From an uncultured Oscillospiraceae bacterium (GTDB taxonomy: Bacteria; Bacillota; Clostridia; Oscillospirales; Oscillospiraceae): DNA of 64,000 bases. How positions within the stretch are numbered: the first letter of the stretch is position 1; the number at the start of each line of letters is the position of its first letter. The stretch spans positions 1-64,000 of the forward strand of contig CANQTO010000003.1 in assembly GCA_947626785.1 (NCBI GenBank), written 5' to 3'. The notes under the pieces were generated by a model. It saw only the letters and a list, made by a program, of their open reading frames with translations, had not been told where the DNA came from and did not search any database. Below, piece by piece: positions 53,368 to 63,768 of this stretch. The translations under genes and the position numbers were made by a program.

Positions 53368-54467
53368 CAGCGGACCCTGCCCTTCTCCACAAACAGCAGT
53401 TTTCCCCCTGTTTTTCCGGAGATGCCCTCGTCCTCACAGCAGGTGATGAGGGTCTGGCCGCCGCCGATCCGATTGAGGACGAACTCCTGCCTCTTCTCGT
53501 CCAGCTCCGAGAGCACGTCGTCCAGCAGCAGGATGGGGTATTCCCCCGTCTCCGAGAGCATGATCTCCCGCTCGGCAAGCTTGATGGACAGGGCGGCGGT
53601 GCGGGTCTGGCCTTGGGAGGCAAAGCTCCGGGCGGGGACGCCGTTGATAGCGATCTCCAGATCGTCCTTGTGGGCGCCGGTCAGGCACTGGCCGCTGTCC
53701 AGCTCCGCCTGCCGGTGGCTCTCGTGGTGCTCGCAGATATCGTAATAGATCTCCTTGGCGCTGGCGAAGGGGTCCTTCACGGTGCTGACCGTGCGGTAGC
53801 GGATGCTCAGCTCCTCGCCGCTGCCGGAGAACTCCCTATGGATGGCGGGGGCCTCCTGATCCAGCCGGGCCGCGTAGGAGGCCCGGTAGCGGATCAGCTG
53901 GGCGGAGAGGCGGTACATCCCGTCGGAAAACTCGTCCAGCATGTCCAGCATGGAGGGCTTTTCGTGCCAGTCCTTCAAAATGCGGGTCTTGTGCTCATAC
54001 AGCCGGTTGAATTCCGAAAGGAGCTCCGCGTAGCGGGGCCGGATCTGGCTGATGGCCTCGTCCAGAAGCCGGCGCCGGACAGCGGCCCCCTCTTTGATCA
54101 GGTTCAGGTCGTCCGGGCAGAAGAGTACGGCGTTTAAAAGCTCAGAGAGCTCCGTCCGGTTTTTCTTCACGCCGTTGACCAGGATCTTCTTCGGTTGTCC
54201 TGGCCGGAGGCTGATGTCGATATCGTGCTCCCGGCCGTGGCTCTCCGCCCGGGCCAGGATCTGCCCGGAGGAAAAGCCGAAGCCCACCAGTTCCCTGTCC
54301 GTCCGGGTGCGGAAGCTGCGCCCGGTGGAGAGCAGGTAGACGCTCTCCAAAAGATTGGTCTTTCCCTGGGCGTTCCGGCCGGTGATGACGTTGATCCCGC
54401 CGTCAAACTCCACCGTCTCCCACTCGTAGTTCCGAAAGCCGTTGAGGGCTATTTTCAGGACCTTCAT
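53367..54467 (-). CDS. recF: DNA replication and repair protein RecF
   Basis: SMC-like ATPase loading RecA at gaps, 366 aa. Walker A GRNAQGKTN, the signature region LSIKLAEREIML and Walker B PILLLDDVLSELD are present. It lies 1 nt behind yaaA. Standard length. Confidence 0.96.
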   Translation of the reverse strand: MKVLKIALNGFRNYEWETVEFDGGINVITGRNAQGKTNLLESVYLLSTGRSFRTRTDRELVGFGFSSGQILARAESHGREHDIDISLRPGQPKKILVNGVKKNRTELSELLNAVLFCPDDLNLIKEGAAVRRRLLDEAISQIRPRYAELLSEFNRLYEHKTRILKDWHEKPSMLDMLDEFSDGMYRLSAQLIRYRASYAARLDQEAPAIHREFSGSGEELSIRYRTVSTVKDPFASAKEIYYDICEHHESHRQAELDSGQCLTGAHKDDLEIAINGVPARSFASQGQTRTAALSIKLAEREIMLSETGEYPILLLDDVLSELDEKRQEFVLNRIGGGQTLITCCEDEGISGKTGGKLLFVEKGRVR

Positions 54468-54468
54468 C

Positions 54469-54675
54469 CTATTCCACTTCCACCAGAGACCCGGCGAACT
54501 CCACCCGGTCCCCGGGAAGGAGCTTCTTGCCCCGCATGGTGCAGACCTGGCCGTTGACCTTCACCAGGCCCTCCTGGATGGCGGCCTTTGCCTCGCCCCC
54601 GGTCCCCACCAGGGCCGCGAATTTGAGCAGCGACTCCAGCTTGATAAATTCCGTCTCTATCTTTATTCTTTCCAT
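54469..54675 (-). CDS. yaaA: S4-domain RNA-binding protein YaaA
   Basis: Small S4 RNA-binding protein, 68 aa, found between dnaN and recF in Bacillota (also called RlbA). [31 protein letters not shown] is the S4 core. A role in ribosome assembly is suspected for the family. It is 7 nt behind dnaN. Confidence 0.94.
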   Translation of the reverse strand: MERIKIETEFIKLESLLKFAALVGTGGEAKAAIQEGLVKVNGQVCTMRGKKLLPGDRVEFAGSLVEVE

Positions 54676-54682
54676 CTTATCC

Positions 54683-55798
54683 TCAGTCGCCGGCCCGCAG
54701 ACGGACGGGCAGGATCATATAGGTGAAGGCCTCCGTGCCGTCAGCCGCCTTGATGATGCAGGGAGAGGAGGCGGTGTTCAGGCAGACCAGCAGCTTGTCC
54801 TTCCCGGCCGCCTTCAGCGCGTCGGTCAGGTACCGGTCGTTAAAGCCGATCTCCAGCCCGTTTCCGCTGCCCTCGCAGGTGCAGACGTCCTCCGCCTTGC
54901 CGATGGGAGTCACGCAGACGCAGTCGATCATGCCGTCGCCGAAGATCATCCTCACGGGACTGCTGTTCTTCTCGCTGACGATCAGGGACACCCGGTCGAT
55001 GGTGGACATGAACTCTGTCCGCTCCACCTGGACGATGGTGCGGAAATTTTCGGGGATGGAGCGCCTGTAGTTGAGAAATTCCCCTTCCAGACGCCGGGAG
55101 ATGACCACCGTCTCCCCGATAGAGAAGGAGATGTGCTTTGCGCCCACGGAGATCTTGACCTCCTCGTCGTTATCGCCGCAGATGCGCTCGATATCCGACA
55201 GAGCGGCGCCGGGGACCACGAAGCTGCAATTTTCCATCTTGGCGCTGTCCAGCTTTTCGCTGCGCTTGGCCAGGCGGTAGCCGTCCACAGAGACCAGGGT
55301 CAGCTCGTCCCCCTCGATCTCAAACAGGGTGCCGGTGTAGATGGGCCTTACGTCGTTGTCCGACACGGCGAAGATGGTCTGGTTGATCATGCTCTTAAGG
55401 ATCTTGGCCGGCAGGGCGATCGCGTTGAGCTGGTCCACGGCGGGCATCTCCGGATAGTCGTCCGCGCTGATGCCCATGAAGTGGAATTCGCTCTTGCCGC
55501 ACTGGACGCTGACGTTCAGATCGTTGTCGGAGGAGACGGTGACGATCCCGTCCGGCATGCGGCGCATCATCTCGCCGAAGAAGCGGGCGCCTACCACGAC
55601 GGAGCCGGGCTCTTCTACCTGGGCCTCCTGCAGGCGCGTATAAATGCCCTCCTTCAGGTCATAGCCGGTCAGTCTCACCTCGGCGCCGGCCTGGATCAAA
55701 ATGCCCTCCAGCGCGGGGATAGGGCTCTTGGAGGCGGCGGCTCTGGAAGCGACGGCGCAGGCGGCTTGGAGCAGGTACTTTTCGCTGTTGAATTTCAT
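54683..55798 (-). CDS. dnaN: DNA polymerase III beta sliding clamp
   Basis: Processivity clamp, 371 aa, three topologically equal domains; ends with the conserved MILPVRL motif. [21 protein letters not shown] is a typical start, with GGGAGGGAAAG upstream. The probable origin lies between it and dnaA. Confidence 0.97.
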   Translation of the reverse strand: MKFNSEKYLLQAACAVASRAAASKSPIPALEGILIQAGAEVRLTGYDLKEGIYTRLQEAQVEEPGSVVVGARFFGEMMRRMPDGIVTVSSDNDLNVSVQCGKSEFHFMGISADDYPEMPAVDQLNAIALPAKILKSMINQTIFAVSDNDVRPIYTGTLFEIEGDELTLVSVDGYRLAKRSEKLDSAKMENCSFVVPGAALSDIERICGDNDEEVKISVGAKHISFSIGETVVISRRLEGEFLNYRRSIPENFRTIVQVERTEFMSTIDRVSLIVSEKNSSPVRMIFGDGMIDCVCVTPIGKAEDVCTCEGSGNGLEIGFNDRYLTDALKAAGKDKLLVCLNTASSPCIIKAADGTEAFTYMILPVRLRAGD

Positions 55799-56032
55799 AT
55801 CTTTCCCTCCCGGATAAAAGGTAGCTTTCTGTCATCTATCTTTTTCTTAATTTTTAGTAACGGTAGTAGTAGAAAAAAATTTTGTGGAAAAGGGGAAAAA
55901 ACGCCGGAAACGGCGGGCTTTTGCCTGTGGAACTTTTTGTGGCTTTTTTCCGCGGTTTTCAACAGGCGGAGGTTTTGAAAAAATGCCCACAGGCGAAGTT
56001 TTCCACCCGCTGTTGAAATGTGGAGACGTGGG
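55799..56032. other. oriC: Probable chromosomal origin of replication (oriC)
   Basis: The 234-nt dnaA-dnaN spacer holds DnaA-box-like nonamers: TTTTCCACA (55883-55891, minus), TTTTCAACA (55956-55964, plus), TTTTCCACC (55999-56007, plus), ATTTCAACA (56011-56019, minus) and a weaker AGTTCCACA (55926-55934, minus). Reading away from dnaA on the minus strand, TTTTCCACA is followed by an A/T tract and then CTACTACTACCGTTACTA (55855-55872). This agrees with DnaA-trios (3'-GAT-5' repeats on the melted strand). An A/T-rich stretch follows. No perfect TTATCCACA is present. Confidence 0.75.
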
Positions 56033-57343
56033 TCAGACGGAATTGATGTTGGAGGTGATGTCCCGCACGGTACCGGCCATGGAGGGGTCGGTGCGCAGCA
56101 GGTCCTCTACCTTCCGGATGGAGCTGAGGACGGTGGTATGATCCCGGCCCCCGTACTGGGCGCCGATGTCCTTTAAGGAGAGATTGGTCAGCGAGCGCAT
56201 CAGGTACATAGAGACCTGCCGGGCCATGGCGGTATTTTTGGAGCGGTTCTGCCCGCGCAGGTCCTCCTCCTTCAGGGAGTAGTAACGGGCTGTCTCCCGG
56301 ATGATGCTCTCCGGCGTGGGAATATAGGTCCCGGTGCGGATCACGTCCTTGATGGCTCTCTTCACAGAGTCGATGGTGATCACGTCGTCCAAAATCTCCT
56401 TATAGGCCGTCAGGCGCTTGATGACGCCCTCCAGCTGCCGGATATTAGCAGTGATGCTCTCGGCGATGTACTCCACCGCCTCGTCCGACAGGAGCAGGCC
56501 CAGCTGGGCGGCCTTGTTGCGGATGATGGCCATCCGGGTCTCCAGATCCGGCGGCTGGATATCCGCCATGAGCCCGCCCTCGAAGCGGGTGCGCAGCCGG
56601 TCGTCCAGCAGGGACATCTCCAGCGGCGTCCGGTCGGAGGTGATGACGATTTGGTGCCCGGCCTCATAGATGTTGTTGAAGGTGTGGAAGAACTCGTTCT
56701 GGGTCTGCTGCTTGCCGGCGATGAACTGGATATCGTCCACTAAAAACAGGTCCACGTTCCGGTACTTGGTCCGAAACTCCTCGGCGGTCCCGTCCTTGAT
56801 GGATTTGACCAGTTGGTTGGTGAACTCGTCGCCCTTGATGTAGGCGATTTTTTTCGCCGCGTCCCGTTCATGGATCGCCTGGCCGATGGCCAGCAGCAGA
56901 TGGGTCTTGCCCAGGCCGGAGTTGCCGTAGATAAACAGGGGATTGTAGTTCTTTCCGGGATTTTCCGCCACGGCCACCGCGGCGGCGTGGGCGAATTTGT
57001 TAGAGTTTCCAACGATGAAGCGGTCGAAGGTGTAGCCGGCCATCTCAGGCAGGGCGTTGTCCTCCTCCTTCTTGGAGGATGTGTACTCGTTGATCTCGTC
57101 CCCGGCCAGAACGGTCAGCTCAAAGTCGCAGGAGAAGAGCTCATACAGGGCGGCCTTGATGGTGTCCGCGAAGCGGGACATGATGATGCTGCGCTTGAAA
57201 TCCGTCGTGGTGTGCAAAACCAGGCGGCAGTCCTCCACCTCCACCGGCTCACAGTCGGAAAACCAGGTGGTGATAGCCGTCGGCGTCAGCTGGGTGGAGA
57301 GGATCTTCAAGATCTCATTCCATATATCTCTGAGCGAATTCAT
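56033..57343 (-). CDS. dnaA: Chromosomal replication initiator DnaA
   Basis: AAA+ initiator protein, 436 aa. N-terminal DnaB-interaction domain, variable linker near residue 85, Walker A GNSGLGKTHL, Walker B LFLVDDIQF, sensor motifs and the C-terminal DNA-binding signature GGRDHTTVL. Domain II is short. A TTTTCAACA nonamer lies at 57345-57353 directly before the start codon, suggesting autoregulation. Confidence 0.97.
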   Translation of the reverse strand: MNSLRDIWNEILKILSTQLTPTAITTWFSDCEPVEVEDCRLVLHTTTDFKRSIIMSRFADTIKAALYELFSCDFELTVLAGDEINEYTSSKKEEDNALPEMAGYTFDRFIVGNSNKFAHAAAVAVAENPGKNYNPLFIYGNSGLGKTHLLLAIGQAIHERDAAKKIAYIKGDEFTNQLVKSIKDGTAEEFRTKYRNVDLFLVDDIQFIAGKQQTQNEFFHTFNNIYEAGHQIVITSDRTPLEMSLLDDRLRTRFEGGLMADIQPPDLETRMAIIRNKAAQLGLLLSDEAVEYIAESITANIRQLEGVIKRLTAYKEILDDVITIDSVKRAIKDVIRTGTYIPTPESIIRETARYYSLKEEDLRGQNRSKNTAMARQVSMYLMRSLTNLSLKDIGAQYGGRDHTTVLSSIRKVEDLLRTDPSMAGTVRDITSNINSV

Positions 57344-57385
57344 CTGTTGAAAACCTCACACAATGAAGAACTTTCTAACTGATTT

Positions 57386-57414
57386 ATTATAACAAACAGT
57401 AGGCATATTTGCAA
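57386..57414 (-). promoter_or_regulatory. dnaA promoter
   Basis: TTGCAA (57409-57414), 17-nt spacer, perfect TATAAT (57386-57391) on the minus strand, about 40 nt before dnaA. The DnaA-box-like TTTTCAACA lies between promoter and gene. Confidence 0.85.
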
Positions 57415-57464
57415 GTAAAAAAAGAAGATATAAATTTAATATAGTAGAGATCGAATAAAGAAGG

Positions 57465-57523
57465 ACATCACCGCAAAACCGTGTGAGCGGCCTGAAAGCT
57501 GCCACACCGGCGGGCGGTGATGT
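57465..57523 (-). terminator. Multi-stem structure between gtrII and dnaA
   Basis: Outer stem ACATCACCGC/GCGGTGATGT (57465-57474 with 57514-57523) encloses CCGTGTG/CACACCGG and a short GCGGC/GCTGC stem. On the minus strand it is followed by TCCTTCTTT, a weak T tract. It lies 8 nt behind the membrane protein gene and probably terminates it. Confidence 0.6.
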
Positions 57524-57531
57524 TCTGACGC

Positions 57532-59106
57532 TTATATGCCGGGGACCGGCGTCTCGCCCAGCTTCACGACCATATAGTCCCCAATACGGCGGACAGAGCC
57601 GTAATACGGATAAAGAGGCATTTCTTTAAACTCGTCTGTCTGAACGATGTTCCACTGCTCCTGCTCGTCGGCGTATTGGTCAAAGAAACCCAGGTAATAC
57701 TGAATAAAGGCAGTGCGGGAGTAGACGTTCTTCAGGCTTTTCAGCGCGCCCTGCACATTTGTGTCCCCCACCTCGTTGAGGGGATAGGTAAAGGTATCGG
57801 TATAACCGATCAGAGCGATCTTGCAGTTCTCGTCAAAAGAGGGATTCGCGAAAATATCGGATAAAACCGTGGTAAAGAAGGAATAGGCGTTTTCATAGGC
57901 CAGGTGCATCATCAGAGAGGTGCGGTTAAGGACGCAGACATTGTTGACGATGATGAGGGTGAGCATCCAGAGCAGCAGCTGCCGGGAGAGCGTTCTGACA
58001 AGCCCCTCTTCTATGATATGCTCCGCCGCCAGCGCGATGAAGGCGTAGAAGCCGGTGAAGCCAAAGGACATCATCGCCCGGATGCTGTCGCCTTCAAAGA
58101 AGAGAAACATGGCGTTCATGCTCAGGGGCAGAAGCGCCAGACAGAGCAGCAAGAGAAGGCCCTTCTTCCAATCCCGGAAGCGAAACAGAAGCCAGAGGGA
58201 CCAGAGCAGAAGAAAGAGGGCGCAGAGAAGGTGAGCGAGGGCCGAGTAAGGGTTATTGATAAGCCCCATGCGGTTTTTGGAGAAGATCTCTATAAAGCCG
58301 CCGTAGGCCGCGATGATCCTCCCAAAAAAGCTGAGCTTCGCCTCCATATCGCTCCCATAGGTATTGAAAGCGCTGTGAAAAACGACGAAGAACAGCTCCG
58401 TCAGAGCAAAGTAGACGGCCGCCGTTACGAGCAGGAAGAAGAGGCTTTTCAGCCCATCCAGAAAGATCTGCCCGCCGCTTTTTTCATTCTCCGCCAAGTC
58501 TTTTATCAGCAGCAGGAGCAGGAGAGAAGAGCTCAGCGCTATGTAGGACTGGTAGATCCCCAGCGAGAGAACGGCAAAGAGGACCCCGGCAGAGGATCCG
58601 GCCTTTCCGCCCCTCCGGTAAAAGAAAACGGCCAGGACGGAAAAGAGCTGTGCCAGGGCGTAGGCCGTGCTGGTAAACATGTAGCAGAACACGTCCATCT
58701 GGCCGGGGAAAACCATCATCGCGGCGGACAAAAGGATCTGAAGGAAGGGACTCTTGATCTCCAACAGATCCACAAGGGCGCAGTTTGCCAGAGCCAGAAG
58801 AAAGACTGCCGTGACGCCGTTCAGCCAGGGCATAGACCCGGTGATCGTGAGCTTCGCGAGCAGGTCGATCATCCATCTGCCGGAGGAGATCCCCGTGCCT
58901 AAATCGAAAAGGGCGAGAATGTCGTCATGATTGACCAGCTTGTTGGTGAAGAGAAACATATAAGCCATTCCGGCAGACAGAAAGGAGGCAAAGAGAACGG
59001 CCTTATGCTTCTTCAAATAGGCCCAGAGGGAGGAGAAGACCGTCTCCAGGCGGAACAGATCTACGAAAGACAACAATTTGTTGTACTGGCTGCTTGGTTC
59101 TTGCAA
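57532..59106 (-). CDS. GtrII-type polytopic membrane protein (glucosyltransferase-like)
   Basis: Integral membrane protein, 524 aa, about a dozen helices. HDDILALF and SSGRWMIDLL after the first helix and SLGIYQSYIALS further on resemble the GtrII/DUF family of phage-type glucosyltransferases that modify O-antigen or wall polymers from the outer face of the membrane. The TTG start (59106) is preceded by GGGGGG. The gene has visibly lower G+C than its neighbours, with many AAA, AGA and ATA codons, which suggests horizontal acquisition. It is behind the phosphodiester-glycosidase-type gene by 48 nt. The acceptor is unknown. Confidence 0.75.
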   Translation of the reverse strand: MQEPSSQYNKLLSFVDLFRLETVFSSLWAYLKKHKAVLFASFLSAGMAYMFLFTNKLVNHDDILALFDLGTGISSGRWMIDLLAKLTITGSMPWLNGVTAVFLLALANCALVDLLEIKSPFLQILLSAAMMVFPGQMDVFCYMFTSTAYALAQLFSVLAVFFYRRGGKAGSSAGVLFAVLSLGIYQSYIALSSSLLLLLLIKDLAENEKSGGQIFLDGLKSLFFLLVTAAVYFALTELFFVVFHSAFNTYGSDMEAKLSFFGRIIAAYGGFIEIFSKNRMGLINNPYSALAHLLCALFLLLWSLWLLFRFRDWKKGLLLLLCLALLPLSMNAMFLFFEGDSIRAMMSFGFTGFYAFIALAAEHIIEEGLVRTLSRQLLLWMLTLIIVNNVCVLNRTSLMMHLAYENAYSFFTTVLSDIFANPSFDENCKIALIGYTDTFTYPLNEVGDTNVQGALKSLKNVYSRTAFIQYYLGFFDQYADEQEQWNIVQTDEFKEMPLYPYYGSVRRIGDYMVVKLGETPVPGI

Positions 59107-59154
59107 GAAGGATCCCCCCTGTAAAGAGAAATGAGTTCTTGTTTTTACCGGCCG

Positions 59155-60729
59155 CTATTCGTTTGGAATGGCGCTGGCGAAGTAGATCACGTCGCTGATC
59201 TGCTTCTCCCAGCCGAACTGGACCGGATTGATCAGCTGCCCGTGAAAGACCGTGGTGGCGGTCTGCCCCCCGTCCAGGGCATAGGCCTTGACGCAGCCCT
59301 TGGCGATCGCCGCGTCCGCGGCCTGGCGGAGGGTCACCAGATAGTAGTAGTCCGGCATTTGGCAGTTGATGTTGATGGTGAGGTAGTGCTTTTCGCCCAG
59401 CATGCCCAGAACACTGCGGGCATATTCGCTGTTGACCTCGCCCCAGGGGTAGTTTGCCGGGGTCACATCCTGTCCATTATCGATGAGTACCGGACCAAAG
59501 CACAGAGAGAAGACCACGTCATTTTCCTCCACAAAGCGCTGGGCCTCCTCCTGACTGTCGAAGGCGCCCAGATAGGAGAAGAGCATATCCCCATCGGCGG
59601 TGATGTAACAGGTGTCGCAGTTGTAGGGGTGGAAGCGGTAGATGTCCCTCTGGTACACGACGATGCCGCAGGAGCGGCCGTGGTGGTAGTAGTCCCCGCC
59701 CAGGGCCAGCACGGCGTTGGTCTTGGCCGCGAAGGCGGAGGTGGTCTCAAAATTGAAGTCCTCAAAGGCGTCCCCGGCGATCCGGCGCCGGAGTTGGGAG
59801 CCGTCGGCGATAAAGACCTCCGAATAGGTGCCCACCGCCCGGGAAGTCTCCTCCTGCCAGACCAGCACCAGCAGGCTCTCGTCCAGATAACAGTAGAGGC
59901 TGCTGCCGGGCAGAAAGGCGAGGTCCTTATTCCAGGCAAGGCTCTGGTCCCCGATGAGGGCCTTGGCCTGGGGCATCTCCAGCAGAGCCTGGATCTCCGC
60001 CGGGTCCTGGGTCTCTAAAAAGCCGCTCTCGTCCGGGACGGGCCCGGCCAGAGCGTCCTCATCGATCTTGTAGTGGACGGGGACATAAGCGGTCCCGTCC
60101 ACAGCCGCCTCATAGAGCGTCCGGGTGAAAGCGTCCCAATCGGCGGCGCAGGAGAGAAACAGAGTCTCCAGCTCCTCCCGGTTGTCCAGGACCCAGGCGT
60201 CTCCCTGGAAGGAAAAGCGCAGAGTCATGCTCAGGCTGGAGAGGCAGGCCCCCGCCTCCTTCAGCCGGGCCGTCAGCGCCTGCTCAAAGGCGGCGGCGCT
60301 GAGCTCCTCTTTAAAGGCAAGCGTATCGGTATAGACCTCGTCCGGCCGCCGGGCGGCCTGTGCCGCCTGAGTCAGCAGTTCGGAGACCTGCTCCTCCAGC
60401 CCCTGGGCCAGCTTGTCCCCGTCCAGATAGCGCAGCTCCAGGGGCATGGTGCAGGCCCAGCGCCCCTTCTCCTCAACGGAACCGGCGCGCAGGGAGCGCA
60501 GATCTTCCGCCTTTTCAGAGACCAGCTGCCCCCAGGCGGTCTCCGCCGCCGGGGCCCGGAGCGTCTCCACGACAGAGGAAAAGACCTCCTCCGGCGGCAA
60601 AGCTTTGCCGAGCCGGTGAAGCTTCAGCCCGTACAGACCGCCCACAGCCGCCCCGGCCAGCAGCGCCAGGAGCAGCAGAACGAGAAAGAAGGCCCGGACC
60701 GGATTCTTCTTTTTCCCTTTCGTGTGCAT
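59155..60729 (-). CDS. Anchored phosphodiester glycosidase-like protein (NAGPA domain)
   Basis: Membrane-anchored extracellular protein, 524 aa. The ATG at 60729 follows GAGGAGG; the frame opens earlier. One helix (about 10-33) anchors it. The middle ~220 residues (about 40-260) are helical with no recognised domain. The C-terminal ~230 residues match the phosphodiester glycosidase (NAGPA) family: GGDYYHHGRSCGIVVYQRDIYR, FGPVLIDNGQ, and the hallmark ALDGGQTATTVFHGQLIN followed by ISDVIYFASAIP. Such domains cleave glycan phosphodiesters, a plausible step in wall-polymer turnover. It lies next to the GtrII-like gene. Confidence 0.82.
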   Translation of the reverse strand: MHTKGKKKNPVRAFFLVLLLLALLAGAAVGGLYGLKLHRLGKALPPEEVFSSVVETLRAPAAETAWGQLVSEKAEDLRSLRAGSVEEKGRWACTMPLELRYLDGDKLAQGLEEQVSELLTQAAQAARRPDEVYTDTLAFKEELSAAAFEQALTARLKEAGACLSSLSMTLRFSFQGDAWVLDNREELETLFLSCAADWDAFTRTLYEAAVDGTAYVPVHYKIDEDALAGPVPDESGFLETQDPAEIQALLEMPQAKALIGDQSLAWNKDLAFLPGSSLYCYLDESLLVLVWQEETSRAVGTYSEVFIADGSQLRRRIAGDAFEDFNFETTSAFAAKTNAVLALGGDYYHHGRSCGIVVYQRDIYRFHPYNCDTCYITADGDMLFSYLGAFDSQEEAQRFVEENDVVFSLCFGPVLIDNGQDVTPANYPWGEVNSEYARSVLGMLGEKHYLTININCQMPDYYYLVTLRQAADAAIAKGCVKAYALDGGQTATTVFHGQLINPVQFGWEKQISDVIYFASAIPNE

Positions 60730-60751
60730 AGCGGCCTCCTCACTCTTACGG

Positions 60752-60773
60752 AAAAAGGGCCTTAAAAGGCCCT
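60752..60773 (-). terminator. Terminator behind asnS
   Basis: Hairpin AGGGCCTT/AAGGCCCT followed on the minus strand by TTTTT, 16 nt after the asnS stop. Confidence 0.8.
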
Positions 60774-60788
60774 CTTTCATGTGTTTTC

Positions 60789-62183
<1,395 letters not shown>

Positions 62184-62200
62184 ATGCGATCCCTCATTTT

Positions 62201-63091
62201 TCAAAAGATAAAGTTGATGGCGGCCTGGTAGTTGCGCAGCTCGATATCCGTCACCTCGCCGCCGGCCTCCCCGTCCCGGGTCCAGGCCACGGGCTTGTCG
62301 AAATGGAAGCGGGCCTTCTTGGTGTGCAGGATGGTCAGGCCGCCGCTGTCGTAGCGCTGGGTGAGGACGCTGGCGGCGATATCCCGCAGATCCTCTATAT
62401 TCAGCGGGGTCTTGACCAGTACCAGCTCAGACATGCCGTCCCCCAGGCTGACCAGGGTCTCCGGCAGGCGGACGATCCCAGCGACCGAGGTGGAATTGGA
62501 CATGCTGCCGTAGAGCAGATCCTCCTCGATGACCCCGTCGTCGTACTCGACCCGGGTGTGGATGGGCTCGATCTTCCCCAGCTGGGACGCCCCCTGGATC
62601 ACATAGGCCAGGTGGCCCAGGGCCCGCTTCTGGTTCTGGGGGGTGGCGTAGCTGGCCTCGGTGAAAGCGCCGAAGGCGGCGATATAGGCAAAATATTGGG
62701 CATCCCCGAAGCCCCCCACGTCAAAGGGGTGGGGCACTCCGTAGAGGATCCGCTTGGCCGCGCCCACGGTGTCGTTCTTGGGCAGGTCCAGGGTAGTGGC
62801 CACGTCGTTGGCCGTGCCCATGGGGATATAGCCCAGCGGGGGCGGATTTTTCAGCTGCATCAAGCCGGAGATGACCTCGCTGAGGGTGCCGTCTCCGCCG
62901 ACGCAGGCCACGACGTCATATTCGGAGGCGTACTGAGCGGCAAAGCGGGTGGCTTCCCCCCGGCCGGCGGTGAAGAACAGCGTGGGCCGGCAGCCGCCCT
63001 TTGCCAGGGTGTTCATCGCCTCGCCGAAGTTCAGCTTGTACCCGCCCTTCCCCGCGGCCGGATTTACGATCAGCATCAATTTCTTATCCAT
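62201..63091 (-). CDS. dagK: Diacylglycerol kinase family lipid kinase
   Basis: Cytosolic lipid kinase of the DagK/YegS family, 296 aa. [12 protein letters not shown] and the nucleotide-binding [14 protein letters not shown] with [13 protein letters not shown] are present. In Bacillota DgkB recycles diacylglycerol released by lipoteichoic acid synthesis. Whether this copy acts on diacylglycerol or another lipid is not decided by sequence. AGAGGT precedes the ATG. Confidence 0.9.
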   Translation of the reverse strand: MDKKLMLIVNPAAGKGGYKLNFGEAMNTLAKGGCRPTLFFTAGRGEATRFAAQYASEYDVVACVGGDGTLSEVISGLMQLKNPPPLGYIPMGTANDVATTLDLPKNDTVGAAKRILYGVPHPFDVGGFGDAQYFAYIAAFGAFTEASYATPQNQKRALGHLAYVIQGASQLGKIEPIHTRVEYDDGVIEEDLLYGSMSNSTSVAGIVRLPETLVSLGDGMSELVLVKTPLNIEDLRDIAASVLTQRYDSGGLTILHTKKARFHFDKPVAWTRDGEAGGEVTDIELRNYQAAINFIF

Positions 63092-63164
63092 ATCCGAGAC
63101 CTCTTACCGTACAACGACTTGTAAAAGTCATGAAGGAACAGAAAAAATCCTGCCCCGTTCCATA

Positions 63165-63299
63165 CAAAACCAAAGCGCACGCTTTGGTTTTGAGAAGGGA
63201 AACGTTTGCTGACGGTCGACCATGCCGCGCTTGCGCGGCATGGTGACCTTACAGCAAAGGTTTCCCGTAATGCCCAAGGGGCGCATCTCTGCGCCCCTT
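63165..63299. repeat. Palindrome cluster between dagK and rpsT
   Basis: The 220-nt gap between dagK and rpsT holds: CAAAACCAAAGCG/CGCTTTGGTTTTG (63165-63192, 13 bp, same as the hairpin at 38224); outer arms GGGAAACGTTTGCTG/CAGCAAAGGTTTCCC (63197-63266, one mismatch) around a long stem with core CCATGCCGCGC/GCGCGGCATGG (63220-63243); and AAGGGGCGCA/TGCGCCCCTT (63276-63299). The last may act as the rpsT terminator, but it lacks a T run. Confidence 0.75.
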
Positions 63300-63311
63300 G
63301 TACGTTGCATA

Positions 63312-63575
63312 TTACGCCATCTTATTGAGCTTACCGGCCATCGCGGACTTCTTGTGTGCTGCGTTGTTCTTGTGCAGCAGGCCCTTGCCGGCAGCGCGGT
63401 CAACAGTTTTAACAGCAACTTTATAGGCACTGACGGCTGTCTCGCGGTCGCCCCCGGCGACAGCAGCGTCAAATTTCTTCATCATGGTCTTAAGCTCGGT
63501 CTTATCGGCGCGGTTCTTGGCTCTGAGCTCTTTGGACTTGAGATCTCTCTTGGCGGAAGACTTAATGTTGGCCAT
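63312..63575 (-). CDS. rpsT: 30S ribosomal protein S20
   Basis: Ribosomal protein S20, 87 aa, Lys/Ala-rich helical bundle: MANIKSSAKRDLKSKELRAKN and GKGLLHKNNAAHKKSAMAGKLN. AGGAGGAGGTGG precedes the ATG. Divergent from gpr, as in Bacillus. Confidence 0.97.
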   Translation of the reverse strand: MANIKSSAKRDLKSKELRAKNRADKTELKTMMKKFDAAVAGGDRETAVSAYKVAVKTVDRAAGKGLLHKNNAAHKKSAMAGKLNKMA

Positions 63576-63631
63576 GCGTACTTTGCCACCTCCTCCTACA
63601 AAATTGTGTTTACGGTAACCCGCATTTTGTG

Positions 63632-63660
63632 ATTATAGCAAACAGAAGGCTAAAAATCAA
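63632..63660 (-). promoter_or_regulatory. Promoter of rpsT
   Basis: TTGATT (63655-63660), 17-nt spacer, perfect TATAAT (63632-63637) on the minus strand. Confidence 0.85.
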
Positions 63661-63697
63661 GCATTTTTTCAGAAAAAAGCTGAGAATTTTCCCCCTT

Positions 63698-63728
63698 GTA
63701 CTCATAGTCCCCGTTTGCGGGAAAAATA
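63698..63728 (+). promoter_or_regulatory. Candidate forespore (sigma-F type) promoter of gpr
   Basis: GGGAAAAATA (63719-63728) fits the sigma-F -10 pattern GGNNANANTR, with GTACT (63698-63702) 16 nt upstream where GYATA is expected (partial match). B. subtilis gpr is known to be forespore-transcribed. The -35 is weak. Confidence 0.4.
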
Positions 63729-63768
63729 ATACAACATATAGAAATCAAAAGCAAAGGAGCGACAAGAT

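Noticed and set aside
62184-62220. T-box leader for asnS
   Set aside because: The gap to dagK is only 17 nt, too short for a T-box.
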